A stretch of DNA of 64,000 bases from Alphaproteobacteria bacterium (GTDB lineage Bacteria > Pseudomonadota > Alphaproteobacteria > Oceanibaculales > Oceanibaculaceae). The stretch is from positions 248,001 to 312,000 of the forward strand of contig JAHJHR010000012.1 of NCBI GenBank assembly GCA_018823745.1, in the 5' to 3' direction. Shown here piece after piece: positions 1-8,679 of the stretch (its first letter is position 1; every line of letters begins with the position of its first letter). The notes under the pieces are model-generated. The model saw only the letters and a list, made by a program, of their open reading frames with translations. It made no database searches and was not told the origin of the DNA. The translations under genes were made by a program, and so were the position numbers.

Positions 1-80
1 GCGACGGCGATGTCTCCAACGACGACATCGATTACCTGATCCGCAAGATGGACACGCTCCGCGCCCAGGCGGCGGCTTAG
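1..80 (+). CDS. C-terminal end of an unidentified protein (partial)
   Basis: The window opens inside a plus-strand reading frame that ends with TAG at 78-80. Only about 25 residues are visible, rich in Asp and Ala (DGDVSNDDIDYLI is readable), too few to name a family. The frame is supported by the absence of stops and by a strong hairpin with a T-run immediately downstream (102-133). The opposite-strand fumarase gene converges on it, so the terminator probably serves both. The real gene starts before the window. Confidence 0.5.
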   Translation, partial: DGDVSNDDIDYLIRKMDTLRAQAAA

Positions 81-101
81 ACGCCAGCCAGGAGGAAAGA
101 A

Positions 102-133
102 AAAGGGCGATCCGAGGATCGCCCTTTCTTTTT
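102..133. terminator. Bidirectional Rho-independent terminator
   Basis: An 11-bp perfect stem (102-112 with 117-127), a 4-base loop CGAG, and a T-run on the plus strand at 129-133. A-rich sequence on the other side (AAAGAAAAA) gives a T-run for the minus strand as well. It sits between the convergent partial gene and the fumarase gene. Confidence 0.85.
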
Positions 134-138
134 GTCGA

Positions 139-1758
139 TTATTCCGGCAGCAGATCAGCGAAGAAGTCGTTGCCCTTGTCATCCATGATGACGAAGGCCG
201 GGAAGTCGACCACCTCGATGCGCCAGACCGCTTCCATGCCGAGTTCGGGATATTCCAGCACCTCGACCTTGGTGATGCAGTCCTGCGCCAGCCGCGCCGC
301 CGAGCCGCCGATGGAGCCCAGATAGAAGCCGCCGTAAGTCTTGCAGGCGTTCTTCACCTGAGCGGAGCGGTTGCCCTTGGCCAGCGAGATCAGCGAGCCG
401 CCATTCTTCATCATCACGTCGGCGTAGGAATCCATGCGCCCTGCCGTGGTCGGGCCGAAGGAGCCGGACGCATAGCCCTCCGGCGTCTTGGACGGACCGG
501 CGTAATAGACGATGTGCTGTTTGAAATAGTCGGGCAGCCCCTCGCCGCTGTCGATCCGCTCCTTCAGCTTGGCGTGCGCGATGTCGCGCGCCACGATCAA
601 CGGCCCGGTCAGCGACAGGCGGGTCTTGATCGGATAGGCCGAAAGCTGCTTGCGAATCTCGTCCATCGGTCGGTTCAGATCGACCTGGACCACCTCGCCG
701 CCCAGCTTTTCATCGGTCACCTCCGGCAGGTATTTCTCGGGATGGCGCTCCAGCGCCTCCAGGAACACGCCGTCGCGGGTGATCTTGCCGACGGCCTGGC
801 GGTCGGCCGAGCAGGAAACGCCAAGGCCGATCGGCACCGAGGCACCGTGACGCGGCAAGCGGATGACACGCACGTCATGGCAGAAATACTTGCCGCCGAA
901 CTGCGCGCCGATACCCATCTGCCGGGTCATCTCCAGCACCTTGGCTTCGGCCTCCAGATCGCGGAAGGCATGGCCAGTGTCGCTGCCCTGGGTCGGCAGC
1001 CCGTCGAGATAGCGCGCCGAGGCCAGCTTCACCGTCTTCAGATTGATCTCCGCCGAGGTGCCGCCGATCACGATGGCCAGGTGATAGGGCGGGCAGGCCG
1101 CCGTCCCCAGCGTCTTGATCTTCTCGTCCAGGAAGGCATAGAGCTTTTCCGGGTTCAGCACGGCGGGCGTCTGCTGGAACAGGAAGGCCTTGTTGGCCGA
1201 GCCGCCGCCCTTGGCCATGAACAGGAATTTGTAGGCGCTGCCCTCGGTGGCATAGAGCTCGATCTGCGCCGGCAGGTTGGAGCCGGTGTTCTTCTCCTTG
1301 AACATGCTCAAGGGGGCCAGCTGGCTGTAGCGCAGATTGGTCTCGGTGTAGGTCTTGAACACGCCGCGGGCGATGGCCTGCTCGTCGCCGCCGCCGGTAA
1401 AGACGTTCTGGCCCTTCTTGCCCATCACGATGGCGGTGCCGGTGTCCTGGCACATGGGCAGGATGCCGGCGGCCGCGATATTGGCGGTCTTCAGCAGGTC
1501 GAAGGCGACATATTTGTCGTTATCCGACGCCTCGGGATCGTCCAGGATGGCGCGCAGCTGACCCAGATGTCCCGGGCGCAGCAGGTGCGAGATGTCTTTG
1601 AACGCCTCATCGGTCAGCAGGGTCAGCGCCTGCGGGTCCACCTTCAGGATTTCCGTGCCGTCCAGCGTCGCGGTGGAGACAAAATCGCTGGTGAGCTTGC
1701 GGTAGGGGGTCTTGTCCTCCCCCAGCGGGAACATGTCCTGATAGACGAAATCGACCAT
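139..1758 (-). CDS. fumA: Fumarate hydratase, class I (iron-sulfur)
   Basis: Interconverts fumarate and L-malate in the TCA cycle; a cytosolic 4Fe-4S enzyme. The 539-residue length matches single-chain class I fumarases. Three cysteines at positions C103 ([10 protein letters not shown]), C222 (ACPPYH) and C316 (VSCSADR) match the spacing of the cluster ligands known from E. coli FumA (105, 224, 318). The C-terminal beta domain carries [11 protein letters not shown] and [12 protein letters not shown] chose the ATG at 1758 ([13 protein letters not shown]); the open frame runs further upstream to 1872, but that part is not fumarase-like. It lies 131 bp downstream of sspB on the same strand, a pairing commonly seen in alphaproteobacteria. 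Confidence 0.95.
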   Translation of the reverse strand: MVDFVYQDMFPLGEDKTPYRKLTSDFVSTATLDGTEILKVDPQALTLLTDEAFKDISHLLRPGHLGQLRAILDDPEASDNDKYVAFDLLKTANIAAAGILPMCQDTGTAIVMGKKGQNVFTGGGDEQAIARGVFKTYTETNLRYSQLAPLSMFKEKNTGSNLPAQIELYATEGSAYKFLFMAKGGGSANKAFLFQQTPAVLNPEKLYAFLDEKIKTLGTAACPPYHLAIVIGGTSAEINLKTVKLASARYLDGLPTQGSDTGHAFRDLEAEAKVLEMTRQMGIGAQFGGKYFCHDVRVIRLPRHGASVPIGLGVSCSADRQAVGKITRDGVFLEALERHPEKYLPEVTDEKLGGEVVQVDLNRPMDEIRKQLSAYPIKTRLSLTGPLIVARDIAHAKLKERIDSGEGLPDYFKQHIVYYAGPSKTPEGYASGSFGPTTAGRMDSYADVMMKNGGSLISLAKGNRSAQVKNACKTYGGFYLGSIGGSAARLAQDCITKVEVLEYPELGMEAVWRIEVVDFPAFVIMDDKGNDFFADLLPE

Positions 1759-1889
1759 GGGGCGCTGCCTCGATCTGCTGTTACTGGGCGGCGCTTCCGC
1801 GGCCAGCCTAGCTGTTCTGGGTTCGGCGCAACAGGTAGCAGGCGGGACGCGGCAGGTCCAGCAGCAGCGCAAAATTCGCGGTCGGGGGC

Positions 1890-2495
1890 CTATTTCTTGC
1901 GGAAGGTATCCAGCGTCACGACATTGGCGTGGGTGTCCTCGGCCGGGGCATCCTCGCCCGCTTCCGCAGCATCCGGGTCTGGTGTCTCGGCAGCAGGCTT
2001 TGCTGCAGTCTTCGACGTCGCCTTGCTGGATTTCCGGCCCGCTTTCGCCGGTGACGGATCGCCCAGCCCGGCAGCCGGCGCCAGCGGGATCACCCCGTCC
2101 GAGCGGCCTTCGGGTGTAACAAGCTCAGCATCGGCATCATCCGTCTGCACCTGGAATTGCAGGCCGAACTTGACCGAGGGATCGACGAAACCGGTGATCG
2201 CGGCATAGGGGATGGCCAGGCGTTCATGCACGTCATTGAAGCTGAGCAGCACCTCGAAGCCTTCATCCGATGCCTTCAGCCCCCAGTACTGATGCTGGAT
2301 GACGATGGTCATCTCGTCTTCGTATTTCTGCTTCAGATAGGCGGGGATATCGACGCCCGGATACCGGGTCTTGAAGGTGATGTAGAAATGGTGATCGCCG
2401 GGCAGCCCGTTTTCGACCACTTCGTTCATCGCGGTCCGAACGACGCTGCGCAGCGCCTCCTCGACCAGCCGGTCATATCTCAATTGATCTTGCAC
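1890..2495 (-). CDS. sspB: SspB-family ClpXP adaptor
   Basis: SspB binds ssrA-tagged proteins and delivers them to the ClpXP protease. This 201-residue protein has the alphaproteobacterial SspB layout: a folded N-terminal domain of about 125 residues ([47 protein letters not shown]) followed by a low-complexity Pro/Ala/Asp-rich linker and a short conserved-looking tail, [10 protein letters not shown], which is the likely ClpX-binding segment. The gene sits immediately next to the tmRNA gene (ssrA) whose tagged products it is expected to handle, and upstream of fumarase on the same strand. Confidence in the family is high; the ClpX-binding role of the tail is by analogy. Confidence 0.93.
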   Translation of the reverse strand: MQDQLRYDRLVEEALRSVVRTAMNEVVENGLPGDHHFYITFKTRYPGVDIPAYLKQKYEDEMTIVIQHQYWGLKASDEGFEVLLSFNDVHERLAIPYAAITGFVDPSVKFGLQFQVQTDDADAELVTPEGRSDGVIPLAPAAGLGDPSPAKAGRKSSKATSKTAAKPAAETPDPDAAEAGEDAPAEDTHANVVTLDTFRKK

Positions 2496-2590
2496 GTATC
2501 GCTATCGCCATTTCGCGCCAGCACTGGCGGATTATTATTTATGCGCCTGACCTTCCGCGCGGGACGCGAACAGGCAGGCGCCTGTGAAGT

Positions 2591-2618
2591 GGGGGGCTTC
2601 TGTTGCCCGGTGCCCCCC
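2591..2618 (-). terminator. GC-rich hairpin at the 3' side of ssrA
   Basis: Seven-base arms (GGGGGGC at 2591-2597, GCCCCCC at 2612-2618) around a 14-base loop. It lies just beyond the probable end of the coding piece of ssrA and about 95 bp before sspB. No clean T-run follows on the minus strand, so it could be a terminator, a processing signal, or a structural element of the RNA. Confidence 0.45.
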
Positions 2619-2619
2619 G

Positions 2620-2920
2620 AACCGCGCCTTACCTTAGCAAGATAAGGACTTAAGGGTGATTACCCAAACCGCAATTAAGCGGCGAGAGCAACCTGCTTGG
2701 AGTTGTCATTCGCAACTACATGCTTGGCCCGATAACGGCGGAACCATGCCGGGAGAAACTCACGTCTTTACTACGCACGTCGATCCTATTTCGCCCCCAG
2801 AGGGATGCGCCATCGGCCATGCAGCCGGGGCGCATCTGGAACTGGTGGAGGCGCCGGGTACCGCCCCCGGGTCCGCAACGCTTATTCCACGAAAGGTTTA
2901 TCTCCATAGTCGGTTGCCCG
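2620..2920 (-). ncRNA. ssrA: tmRNA, circularly permuted two-piece form (ends approximate)
   Basis: Rescues stalled ribosomes by acting as tRNA-Ala and as a short mRNA. Read on the minus strand, the acceptor piece comes first and ends ...CGCCTCCACCA (CCA at 2845-2843). A spacer with its own hairpin (2799-2842) follows, then the coding piece begins GGGGGCGAAATAGGATCGAC at 2798. GGGGGCG pairs with CGCCTCC along all seven positions (one G-U), forming the acceptor stem across the two pieces. The tag frame is 2713-2675: GCG AAT GAC AAC TCC AAG CAG GTT GCT CTC GCC GCT TAA, giving ANDNSKQVALAA. The T-arm stem CCGGG/CCCGG encloses GGCGGTA rather than the usual TTCRANY loop. The outer ends are estimates. 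Neighbour sspB fits functionally. Confidence 0.92.
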
Positions 2921-3051
2921 ACGCCTAGATAATAGGTAGTCCGACGCCCAAGTGAAAGGGGCTTGGCACTTACTTCTAATCGGGCGTTGTGCCGGGATGC
3001 CCGCAAGATATAGTAGAGACACCGCCGTCACCCCCAGCGCGACGATTCGCC

Positions 3052-3846
3052 ATGCAGCAATATCTCGACCTTCTTCGCCATGTTCGCCAGACCGGGGTCT
3101 TCAAGCAGGACCGCACCGGCACCGGCACCTACAGCGTTTTCGGCCACCAGATGCGCTTCGATCTGGCGGCGGGATTTCCGCTGGTGACGACCAAGAAGCT
3201 GCATGTGAAGTCGATCATCCACGAATTGCTGTGGTTCCTGCAGGGCGACACCAACATCGCCTATCTGAAGCGCCATGGCGTCGGCATCTGGGATGAATGG
3301 GCGGATGAGAATGGCGATCTGGGCCCGGTCTATGGTCATCAGTGGCGGTCCTGGCCGACACCCGATGGCGGCAAGATCGACCAGATCGCACAGCTGATCC
3401 AGCAGATCCGCACCAACCCGGATTCCCGCCGCCTGATCGTCAGCGCCTGGAATGTCGCCGATGTCGGCCGGATGGCACTGCCGCCCTGCCACTGCCTGTT
3501 CCAGTTCTATGTGGCGGACGGAAAACTCTCCTGCCAGCTCTACCAGCGTTCGGCCGACATCTTCCTGGGCGTGCCGTTCAACATTGCCTCCTATGCGCTG
3601 CTGACCCTGATGGTGGCGCAGGTGACCGGGCTGAAGCCGGGGGAATTCATTCACAGCCTTGGCGACGCGCATCTCTATGCCAACCATATCGAGCAGGCTG
3701 ATCTGCAGCTCAGCCGCGCCCCGCTGCCCCTGCCAATTCTGCGACTGAACCCGGATGTGCGCGACCTGTTCGACTTCGTCTACGAGGATTTCACACTGGA
3801 GAACTACCAGCCCCACCCGCACATCAAGGCGCCGGTGGCGGTGTGA
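3052..3846 (+). CDS. thyA: Thymidylate synthase
   Basis: Converts dUMP to dTMP using 5,10-methylenetetrahydrofolate and releases dihydrofolate, which the next gene's product recycles. At 264 residues it equals the E. coli enzyme in length, and the catalytic cysteine falls at the same number, C146, in [12 protein letters not shown]. The dUMP-binding segment RRLIVSAWN and the C-terminal [10 protein letters not shown] are present. The ATG at 3052 was chosen because translation from it ([11 protein letters not shown]) aligns with the family start; no strong Shine-Dalgarno is visible. The stop codon overlaps the folA start, indicating translational coupling. Confidence 0.97.
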   Translation: MQQYLDLLRHVRQTGVFKQDRTGTGTYSVFGHQMRFDLAAGFPLVTTKKLHVKSIIHELLWFLQGDTNIAYLKRHGVGIWDEWADENGDLGPVYGHQWRSWPTPDGGKIDQIAQLIQQIRTNPDSRRLIVSAWNVADVGRMALPPCHCLFQFYVADGKLSCQLYQRSADIFLGVPFNIASYALLTLMVAQVTGLKPGEFIHSLGDAHLYANHIEQADLQLSRAPLPLPILRLNPDVRDLFDFVYEDFTLENYQPHPHIKAPVAV

Positions 3847-4370
3847 ACAAACCCACCCCCCTGACGATCTCCGCCATTGTCGCCATGGCGCGCAACCGCG
3901 TCATCGGTAATGCCGGCGCCCTGCCCTGGCGGCTATCCGGCGATCTGAAATTCTTCAAGGCGACGACGCTGGGCAAGCCGGTGGTGATGGGTCGCAAGAC
4001 CTATGAGTCGATCGGGCGGCCGCTGCCGGGCCGGCCCAATATCGTCATCACCCGCGACCGGAATTTCACCGCCGAAGGCGTCACCGTGGCGCATGACATC
4101 GACGCTGCAATTGCCGAGGCCGACCGCCAGGCCAGGGCGATAGGTGCGACCGAGATCATGATTATCGGCGGTGCGGAAATCTATGCCCAGGCCCTGCCGC
4201 GTACCGACCGGCTCTATATCACGGAGATCGAGGCGGATATCGACGGCGACACGGTGTTTCCTGTGCTGGAGCCCCGCGTTTGGCAGCAGGGTGACCGCAC
4301 AAAAGCGGTTGTGGATGAAGCGTCCGGCCTGTCCTACTCTTTCATAACCCTAAACCGTATAGGGGATTGA
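3843..4370 (+). CDS. folA: Dihydrofolate reductase
   Basis: Reduces dihydrofolate to tetrahydrofolate with NADPH; the partner of thymidylate synthase and target of trimethoprim. The 175-residue protein begins with GTG at 3843, overlapping the thyA TGA. Family motifs are in order: [21 protein letters not shown] (substrate side), [23 protein letters not shown] (NADPH site), [11 protein letters not shown], and [14 protein letters not shown]. The acidic active-site position is an Asp (D in LSGDLKFFK), as usual. The thyA-folA arrangement is a common cotranscribed pair. Confidence 0.96.
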   Translation: MNKPTPLTISAIVAMARNRVIGNAGALPWRLSGDLKFFKATTLGKPVVMGRKTYESIGRPLPGRPNIVITRDRNFTAEGVTVAHDIDAAIAEADRQARAIGATEIMIIGGAEIYAQALPRTDRLYITEIEADIDGDTVFPVLEPRVWQQGDRTKAVVDEASGLSYSFITLNRIGD

Positions 4371-4397
4371 ACGACAGCCGCTGAGAGGCTTCAGGTC

Positions 4398-6137
4398 ATG
4401 GCGCAGCAGACAGGGTCCGGTGCAGGCCGGGAATGGCATCTTTTCGTTCCCAAGCTGATAACCGTCCTGCGACAGGGCTATGGGCTGGGCGATCTGCGCC
4501 ATGACGCGCTGGCCGGGCTGACCGTCGCCATCGTCGCCCTGCCGCTGGCCATGGCGCTGGCGATTGCCAGCGGCACCACGCCGGAGCGCGGGTTGTTCAC
4601 CGCCATCGTCGCCGGTTTCCTGATTTCCGCCTTGGGCGGCAGCCGGTTCCAGATTGGTGGGCCGACCGGCGCCTTTGTCGTCGTCGTCTTCAATGTCATC
4701 GAACGCCATGGCTATGACGGGCTGGTGCTGGCCACGCTGATGGCCGGCGTGATGCTGCTGTTCTTCGGCCTGTTCCGGCTGGGTACCTATATCAAATACG
4801 TGCCGCAGCCGGTGGTGACCGGTTTCACCGCCGGCATCGCCGTCATCATCTTCTCCAGCCAGATCAAGGATCTGCTGGGGCTGGACATTGACAAGCTGCC
4901 AGCTGATTTCATCAGCCAGTGGGGCAGCTATCTCAGCAATCTGCACAGCATCGATCCTGTCACGGTGCTGATTGCCGCCGGAACGCTGGCGATCATCCTG
5001 GCGGTGCGGCGCTGGCAGCCGAAGCTGCCGGCCTTCCTGATCGGCATCGTCATCGGCACGCTGGTGGTGCTGATCGCCGGCCTGCCGGTCGAGACGATCG
5101 GTTCGCGCTTCGGCGAGATTCCGAACATGCTGCCCAGCCCGACCCTGCCGGAGGTCACGCTGGAGCGCATCCGCATCCTGTTCCCGGATGCCCTCACTAT
5201 TGCGCTGCTGGCCGGCATCGAATCGCTGCTCTCCGCCGTGGTCGCCGATGGCATGACCGGCCGGCGCCATCGCTCCAATTGCGAGCTGGTGGCCCAGGGC
5301 ATCGCCAATCTGGGTTCCGCCATGTTCGGCGGCATCCCGGCCACCGGCGCCATTGCCCGCACCGCGACCAATATCCGCTCCGGTGCACGCACGCCGGTAG
5401 CCGGAATGCTGCACGCCATCTTCGTGCTGGTCTTCATGCTGCTTCTGGCGCCGCTGATGGTGCTGGTGCCGCTGGCCAGCCTGGCGGCGCTGCTGATCGT
5501 CGTCGCCTGGAACATGAGCGAGGTGCATCGCTTCCGCCAGTTGCTGTCGGCACCGCGCGGCGACCGCATCGTGCTGCTGCTGACCTTTGGCCTGACGGTG
5601 CTGGTCGACCTGACGGTGGCAATCCAGGTCGGCATCGTGCTGGCGGCGCTGCTGTTCATGGTGCGCATGTCGGAAACGGTAGAGGTGCAGAGCGACAGCC
5701 GCGTGATCGACGAGGAAGCGGAGGAAGACGATTTCCTGCTCCCGCCCGTCCCGGACGAGGATAATGACCGCGCGGCCCTGCCGCCCGGCGTCGAGGTGTT
5801 CCAGATTCGCGGACCGCTGTTCTTCGGGGCTACATCGCGGCTGGCCGATGTACTGGACCGCATCGGGGCGACACCGTCGGTCTTCATCCTGCGCATGCGC
5901 GAGATGCCGCTGATCGATTCGAGCGGCGTGGTGGCGCTCTCCGCCTTTCTTGACCGCTGCCGGAAGGCCGGCACCATCGTCATCCTGTCCGGGCTTCAGC
6001 CACAGCCGCGAAAAGTGCTGGCGAAGATGCATGTCATCCATGATGACACGGCGCTGATTTTCGTCGCCGATTACGCACGCGCATTGCAAACCGCCCGGGA
6101 CCTGATCCAACACCGGTCGGACGTCATGCAGCCTTAA
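4398..6137 (+). CDS. SulP-family anion transporter with STAS domain
   Basis: An inner-membrane transporter of the SulP (SLC26-like) family; substrates in the family include sulfate, bicarbonate and dicarboxylates, and the exact one here cannot be read from sequence. The first 430 residues are a hydrophobic core with family signatures (GLTVAIVALPLAMALAIASG; FQIGGPTGAFVVVV; GGIPATGAIARTATNIRSG). Residues about 450-579 form a cytoplasmic STAS domain with the strand-helix pattern VFILRMREMPLIDSSGVVAL. The gene begins 27 bp after folA on the same strand and may be cotranscribed. No adjacent sulfate assimilation genes point to the substrate. Confidence 0.88.
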   Translation: MAQQTGSGAGREWHLFVPKLITVLRQGYGLGDLRHDALAGLTVAIVALPLAMALAIASGTTPERGLFTAIVAGFLISALGGSRFQIGGPTGAFVVVVFNVIERHGYDGLVLATLMAGVMLLFFGLFRLGTYIKYVPQPVVTGFTAGIAVIIFSSQIKDLLGLDIDKLPADFISQWGSYLSNLHSIDPVTVLIAAGTLAIILAVRRWQPKLPAFLIGIVIGTLVVLIAGLPVETIGSRFGEIPNMLPSPTLPEVTLERIRILFPDALTIALLAGIESLLSAVVADGMTGRRHRSNCELVAQGIANLGSAMFGGIPATGAIARTATNIRSGARTPVAGMLHAIFVLVFMLLLAPLMVLVPLASLAALLIVVAWNMSEVHRFRQLLSAPRGDRIVLLLTFGLTVLVDLTVAIQVGIVLAALLFMVRMSETVEVQSDSRVIDEEAEEDDFLLPPVPDEDNDRAALPPGVEVFQIRGPLFFGATSRLADVLDRIGATPSVFILRMREMPLIDSSGVVALSAFLDRCRKAGTIVILSGLQPQPRKVLAKMHVIHDDTALIFVADYARALQTARDLIQHRSDVMQP

Positions 6138-6340
6138 TCGAAGCGGCGGGCGAATCTCATTGAAAACCTGCCGTTACGGCCAATATCCGCTTGGTCCTAT
6201 GGGTTATGCCCGGGGGATATGTTCGGAGCCCGTGGCCAGGCTGTAATGGAATTGGTCCGAGGTTCTGGAATCCCGCGTCGCGATCGCGTATGCATGACGG
6301 CCTAGGAACACGGAATCAATGAAAGAGGCAGGGAACAGGA

Positions 6341-7504
6341 ATGCCTTGGAACAGCAATCAGGGTGGCGGCGGCCCATGGGGCGGCGGCGGTAGTGGCGGT
6401 GGCGGCGGTGGCAGTCCCTGGGGACGCCCCGGCGGCGGCAATGGCGGCGGCAGCGGTGGTGGCGGCGGGCAACAGCCGCCGAACATCGAGGAGCTGCTGA
6501 AGAAGAGCCAGGAACGCTTCAAGACCATGATGCCGGGCGGCTTCGGCAATGCCCGTGGCATTTTCCTCATCATCCTGGTCGCGATCGCCGTCTGGGCAGC
6601 CAGCGGCTTCTATCGCGTGCAGCCGGATGAGCAGGGCGTCGTCCTGCGCTTCGGTGAATGGGTGCGCACCACGGGGCCCGGCCTGAATTATCACCTGCCG
6701 ACGCCGATCGAGAGCGTGCTGACCCCGAATGTGACGCGTGAAAACCGCATCGAGGTCGGCTTCCGTTCCGCCGGCGACAGTTCCGGCCGCACCGGCGCCA
6801 TCCGCGATGATGCCGAGGAAAGCCTGATGCTGACGGGCGACGAGAACATCGTCGATATCGATTTCGTCGTGTTCTGGCGGGTCAAGGATGCCGGGCAGTT
6901 CCTGTTCAATTTGCGCAATCCCGACCTGACGGTGAAAGCCGTGGCCGAGAGCGTGATGCGCGAGATCATCGGCCAGACGCCGATCCAGGTGGCCCTGACC
7001 GAAGGCCGCCAGTTCATCGAAGTCCGGGCGACGGAAAAGGCCCAGGCGCTGCTGGACGAGTACCAGGCCGGCGTCGAAGTGCGGCAGATCCAGCTGCTGG
7101 CGGTCGATCCGCCGAATTCGGTGATCGATGCCTTCAACGAGGTGCAGCGTGCCCGTGCCGACAAGGAGCGCGTGCGCAACGAGGCCGAGGCCTATCGCAA
7201 CGACATGGTGCCGCGCGCCCGAGGCGAGGCCGAAAGGCTGATCCAGGAAGCCCGCGCCTATCGCGAAGAGGTGATCAACCGCTCGCAGGGTGACGCGCAG
7301 CGCTTCCTCTCGGTCTACGAGGCCTATTCCAAGTCGCAGAACGTGACGACGCAGCGCATCTATATCGAAACGATGCAGGAAATTCTGGGCAAGGTGAACA
7401 AGGTCATCGTCGACGACAAGAGCGGCAACGGCGTCGTGCCGTATCTGCCGCTACCGGAACTCCAGAGCCGGACGACGCAACCGCGTCCGGCCCCGGCGCA
7501 GTAG
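6341..7504 (+). CDS. hflK: HflK, membrane protease modulator (SPFH/prohibitin family)
   Basis: HflK and HflC form a large membrane-anchored complex around the FtsH protease and regulate its activity. The 387-residue protein opens with a very glycine-rich cytoplasmic tail (about 45 residues), has one transmembrane helix near residues 72-90 (FLIILVAIAVWAASGFY), then an SPFH domain (RVQPDEQGVVLRFGEW) and a long charged helix rich in Ala/Glu/Arg. The start ATG at 6341 is preceded by CAGGGAACAGGA. It is 11 bp ahead of hflC with an AGGAGGAA-type Shine-Dalgarno between, so the two are one operon. Confidence 0.95.
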   Translation: MPWNSNQGGGGPWGGGGSGGGGGGSPWGRPGGGNGGGSGGGGGQQPPNIEELLKKSQERFKTMMPGGFGNARGIFLIILVAIAVWAASGFYRVQPDEQGVVLRFGEWVRTTGPGLNYHLPTPIESVLTPNVTRENRIEVGFRSAGDSSGRTGAIRDDAEESLMLTGDENIVDIDFVVFWRVKDAGQFLFNLRNPDLTVKAVAESVMREIIGQTPIQVALTEGRQFIEVRATEKAQALLDEYQAGVEVRQIQLLAVDPPNSVIDAFNEVQRARADKERVRNEAEAYRNDMVPRARGEAERLIQEARAYREEVINRSQGDAQRFLSVYEAYSKSQNVTTQRIYIETMQEILGKVNKVIVDDKSGNGVVPYLPLPELQSRTTQPRPAPAQ

Positions 7505-7515
7505 GAGGAAGAGCC

Positions 7516-8418
7516 ATGTCTCAACGTCTTCTCGCCATCATTGGTGGTATCGTCGTCGTGCTGGGCGTCATCGCCTCCAGCGCCCTGTTCACCGTGGAGC
7601 AGACCCAGCAGGCCCTCGTGCTGCAGCTGGGCGAGCCGAAGCGCGTGATCAAGGAGCCGGGCCTGCACTTCAAGATTCCCTTCATCCAGAACGTTACCTA
7701 TTACGAGCTGCGGGTGCTGGATCTCGATCCGCCACGCCAGCAGGTCATCCTGGTCGACCAGAAGCGGCTCGACGTGGATTCCTACGCCCGCTTCCGCATC
7801 ACCGATCCGCTGGAATTCTACCAGGCGGTCGGCAATGAGTTCGGTGCCCGCCAGCGTCTGACGGCGATCATCAACTCGTCGCTGCGCCGGGCGCTGGGTA
7901 ATGCCACGCTGGCCGATATCCTGTCGGAAAAGCGCCAGGCCATCATCAACCAGATGACGGTCGAGGTGAATCAGGCGGTCGAGCGTCTGGGCATGCGGAT
8001 CGTCGATGTCCGGGTGCGCCGCGCCGATTATCCGGAGCAGACCAGCCAGGCGATTTACAACCGCATGCGCTCCGAGCGTGAACGCGAGGCCAAGGAGGCC
8101 CGCGCCGAGGGCTTCGAGCTGGCCCAGCAGATCCGTGCCGATGCCGACCGCCAGCGCGTGGTCATCGTCGCCAATGCGGAACGCGAGGCGCAGATCCTGC
8201 GCGGTCAGGGCGATGGCGAGGCGATCAACATCTACGCCGACGCCTTCGGGCGCGACGAGGAGTTCTTCTCCTTCTACCGCACGATGGAGGCCTATCGCGA
8301 GGCGCTGGGCAAGGACGGCACCACCATGGTGCTGTCACCGAACAGCGACTTCTTCCGGTATTTCAACGATATCCGGGGTGGCGCCAGCGGTCAGGGCGGC
8401 ATGCCGACGGCACGCTGA
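7516..8418 (+). CDS. hflC: HflC, membrane protease modulator
   Basis: The partner of HflK in the FtsH-regulating complex. The 300-residue protein has an N-terminal transmembrane helix (residues about 5-25), the SPFH signature FTVEQTQQALVLQLGEPKRV, the LDLDPPRQQVILVDQKRLDVD region, and a C-terminal helical segment ending in YRTMEAYREAL...MVLSPNSDFFRYF, which is characteristic of HflC. A strong terminator follows directly, closing the hflKC transcript and separating it from the protease gene downstream. Confidence 0.95.
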   Translation: MSQRLLAIIGGIVVVLGVIASSALFTVEQTQQALVLQLGEPKRVIKEPGLHFKIPFIQNVTYYELRVLDLDPPRQQVILVDQKRLDVDSYARFRITDPLEFYQAVGNEFGARQRLTAIINSSLRRALGNATLADILSEKRQAIINQMTVEVNQAVERLGMRIVDVRVRRADYPEQTSQAIYNRMRSEREREAKEARAEGFELAQQIRADADRQRVVIVANAEREAQILRGQGDGEAINIYADAFGRDEEFFSFYRTMEAYREALGKDGTTMVLSPNSDFFRYFNDIRGGASGQGGMPTAR

Positions 8419-8439
8419 TCCGACAGCACGACCAACAGG

Positions 8440-8473
8440 GCGGCGGCAGCTTCACGGCTGCCGCCGCTTTTTT
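8440..8473 (+). terminator. Rho-independent terminator after hflC
   Basis: An 11-bp perfect GC-rich stem (8440-8450 with 8457-8467), loop TTCACG, followed by six T at 8468-8473. Confidence 0.92.
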
Positions 8474-8679
8474 GTGAGAAGCGCCCGGCCCGTAATAGGG
8501 CTGGCATCTTAATTTCACCATATATCCGCTGTTCATTTTAATCGGAACAAGGGGATAATCCGTGTTCGCCATCAGGCCCGCGCGTGGCATGGTTGGGAAC
8601 ACGCCAGGCTTGGATATGCGGCCAGGCGCCCCATTTTGTTAAAGACATCCACTCAGGACGAAGGACGAGAAAAGCCCCC

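Noticed and set aside
2716-3006. Short open frames over the ssrA region
   Set aside because: The DNA is explained by tmRNA structure; the protein frames have no ribosome-binding site or conserved features.
4350-6113. Long open frames antisense to real genes (also 514-2208, 8653-10251, 35939-37540, 41140-43305, 55862-57925, 61113-62936)
   Set aside because: They are Arg/Gln/His/Asp-rich low-complexity translations with no family features and lie opposite well-supported genes; they arise from high-GC codon bias.
8544-8566. GGAAC...GTT resembling an extracytoplasmic sigma factor promoter upstream of the degP-like gene
   Set aside because: The spacing between GGAAC and a CGTT-like element does not fit the EcfG or RpoE consensus, so I do not call it.
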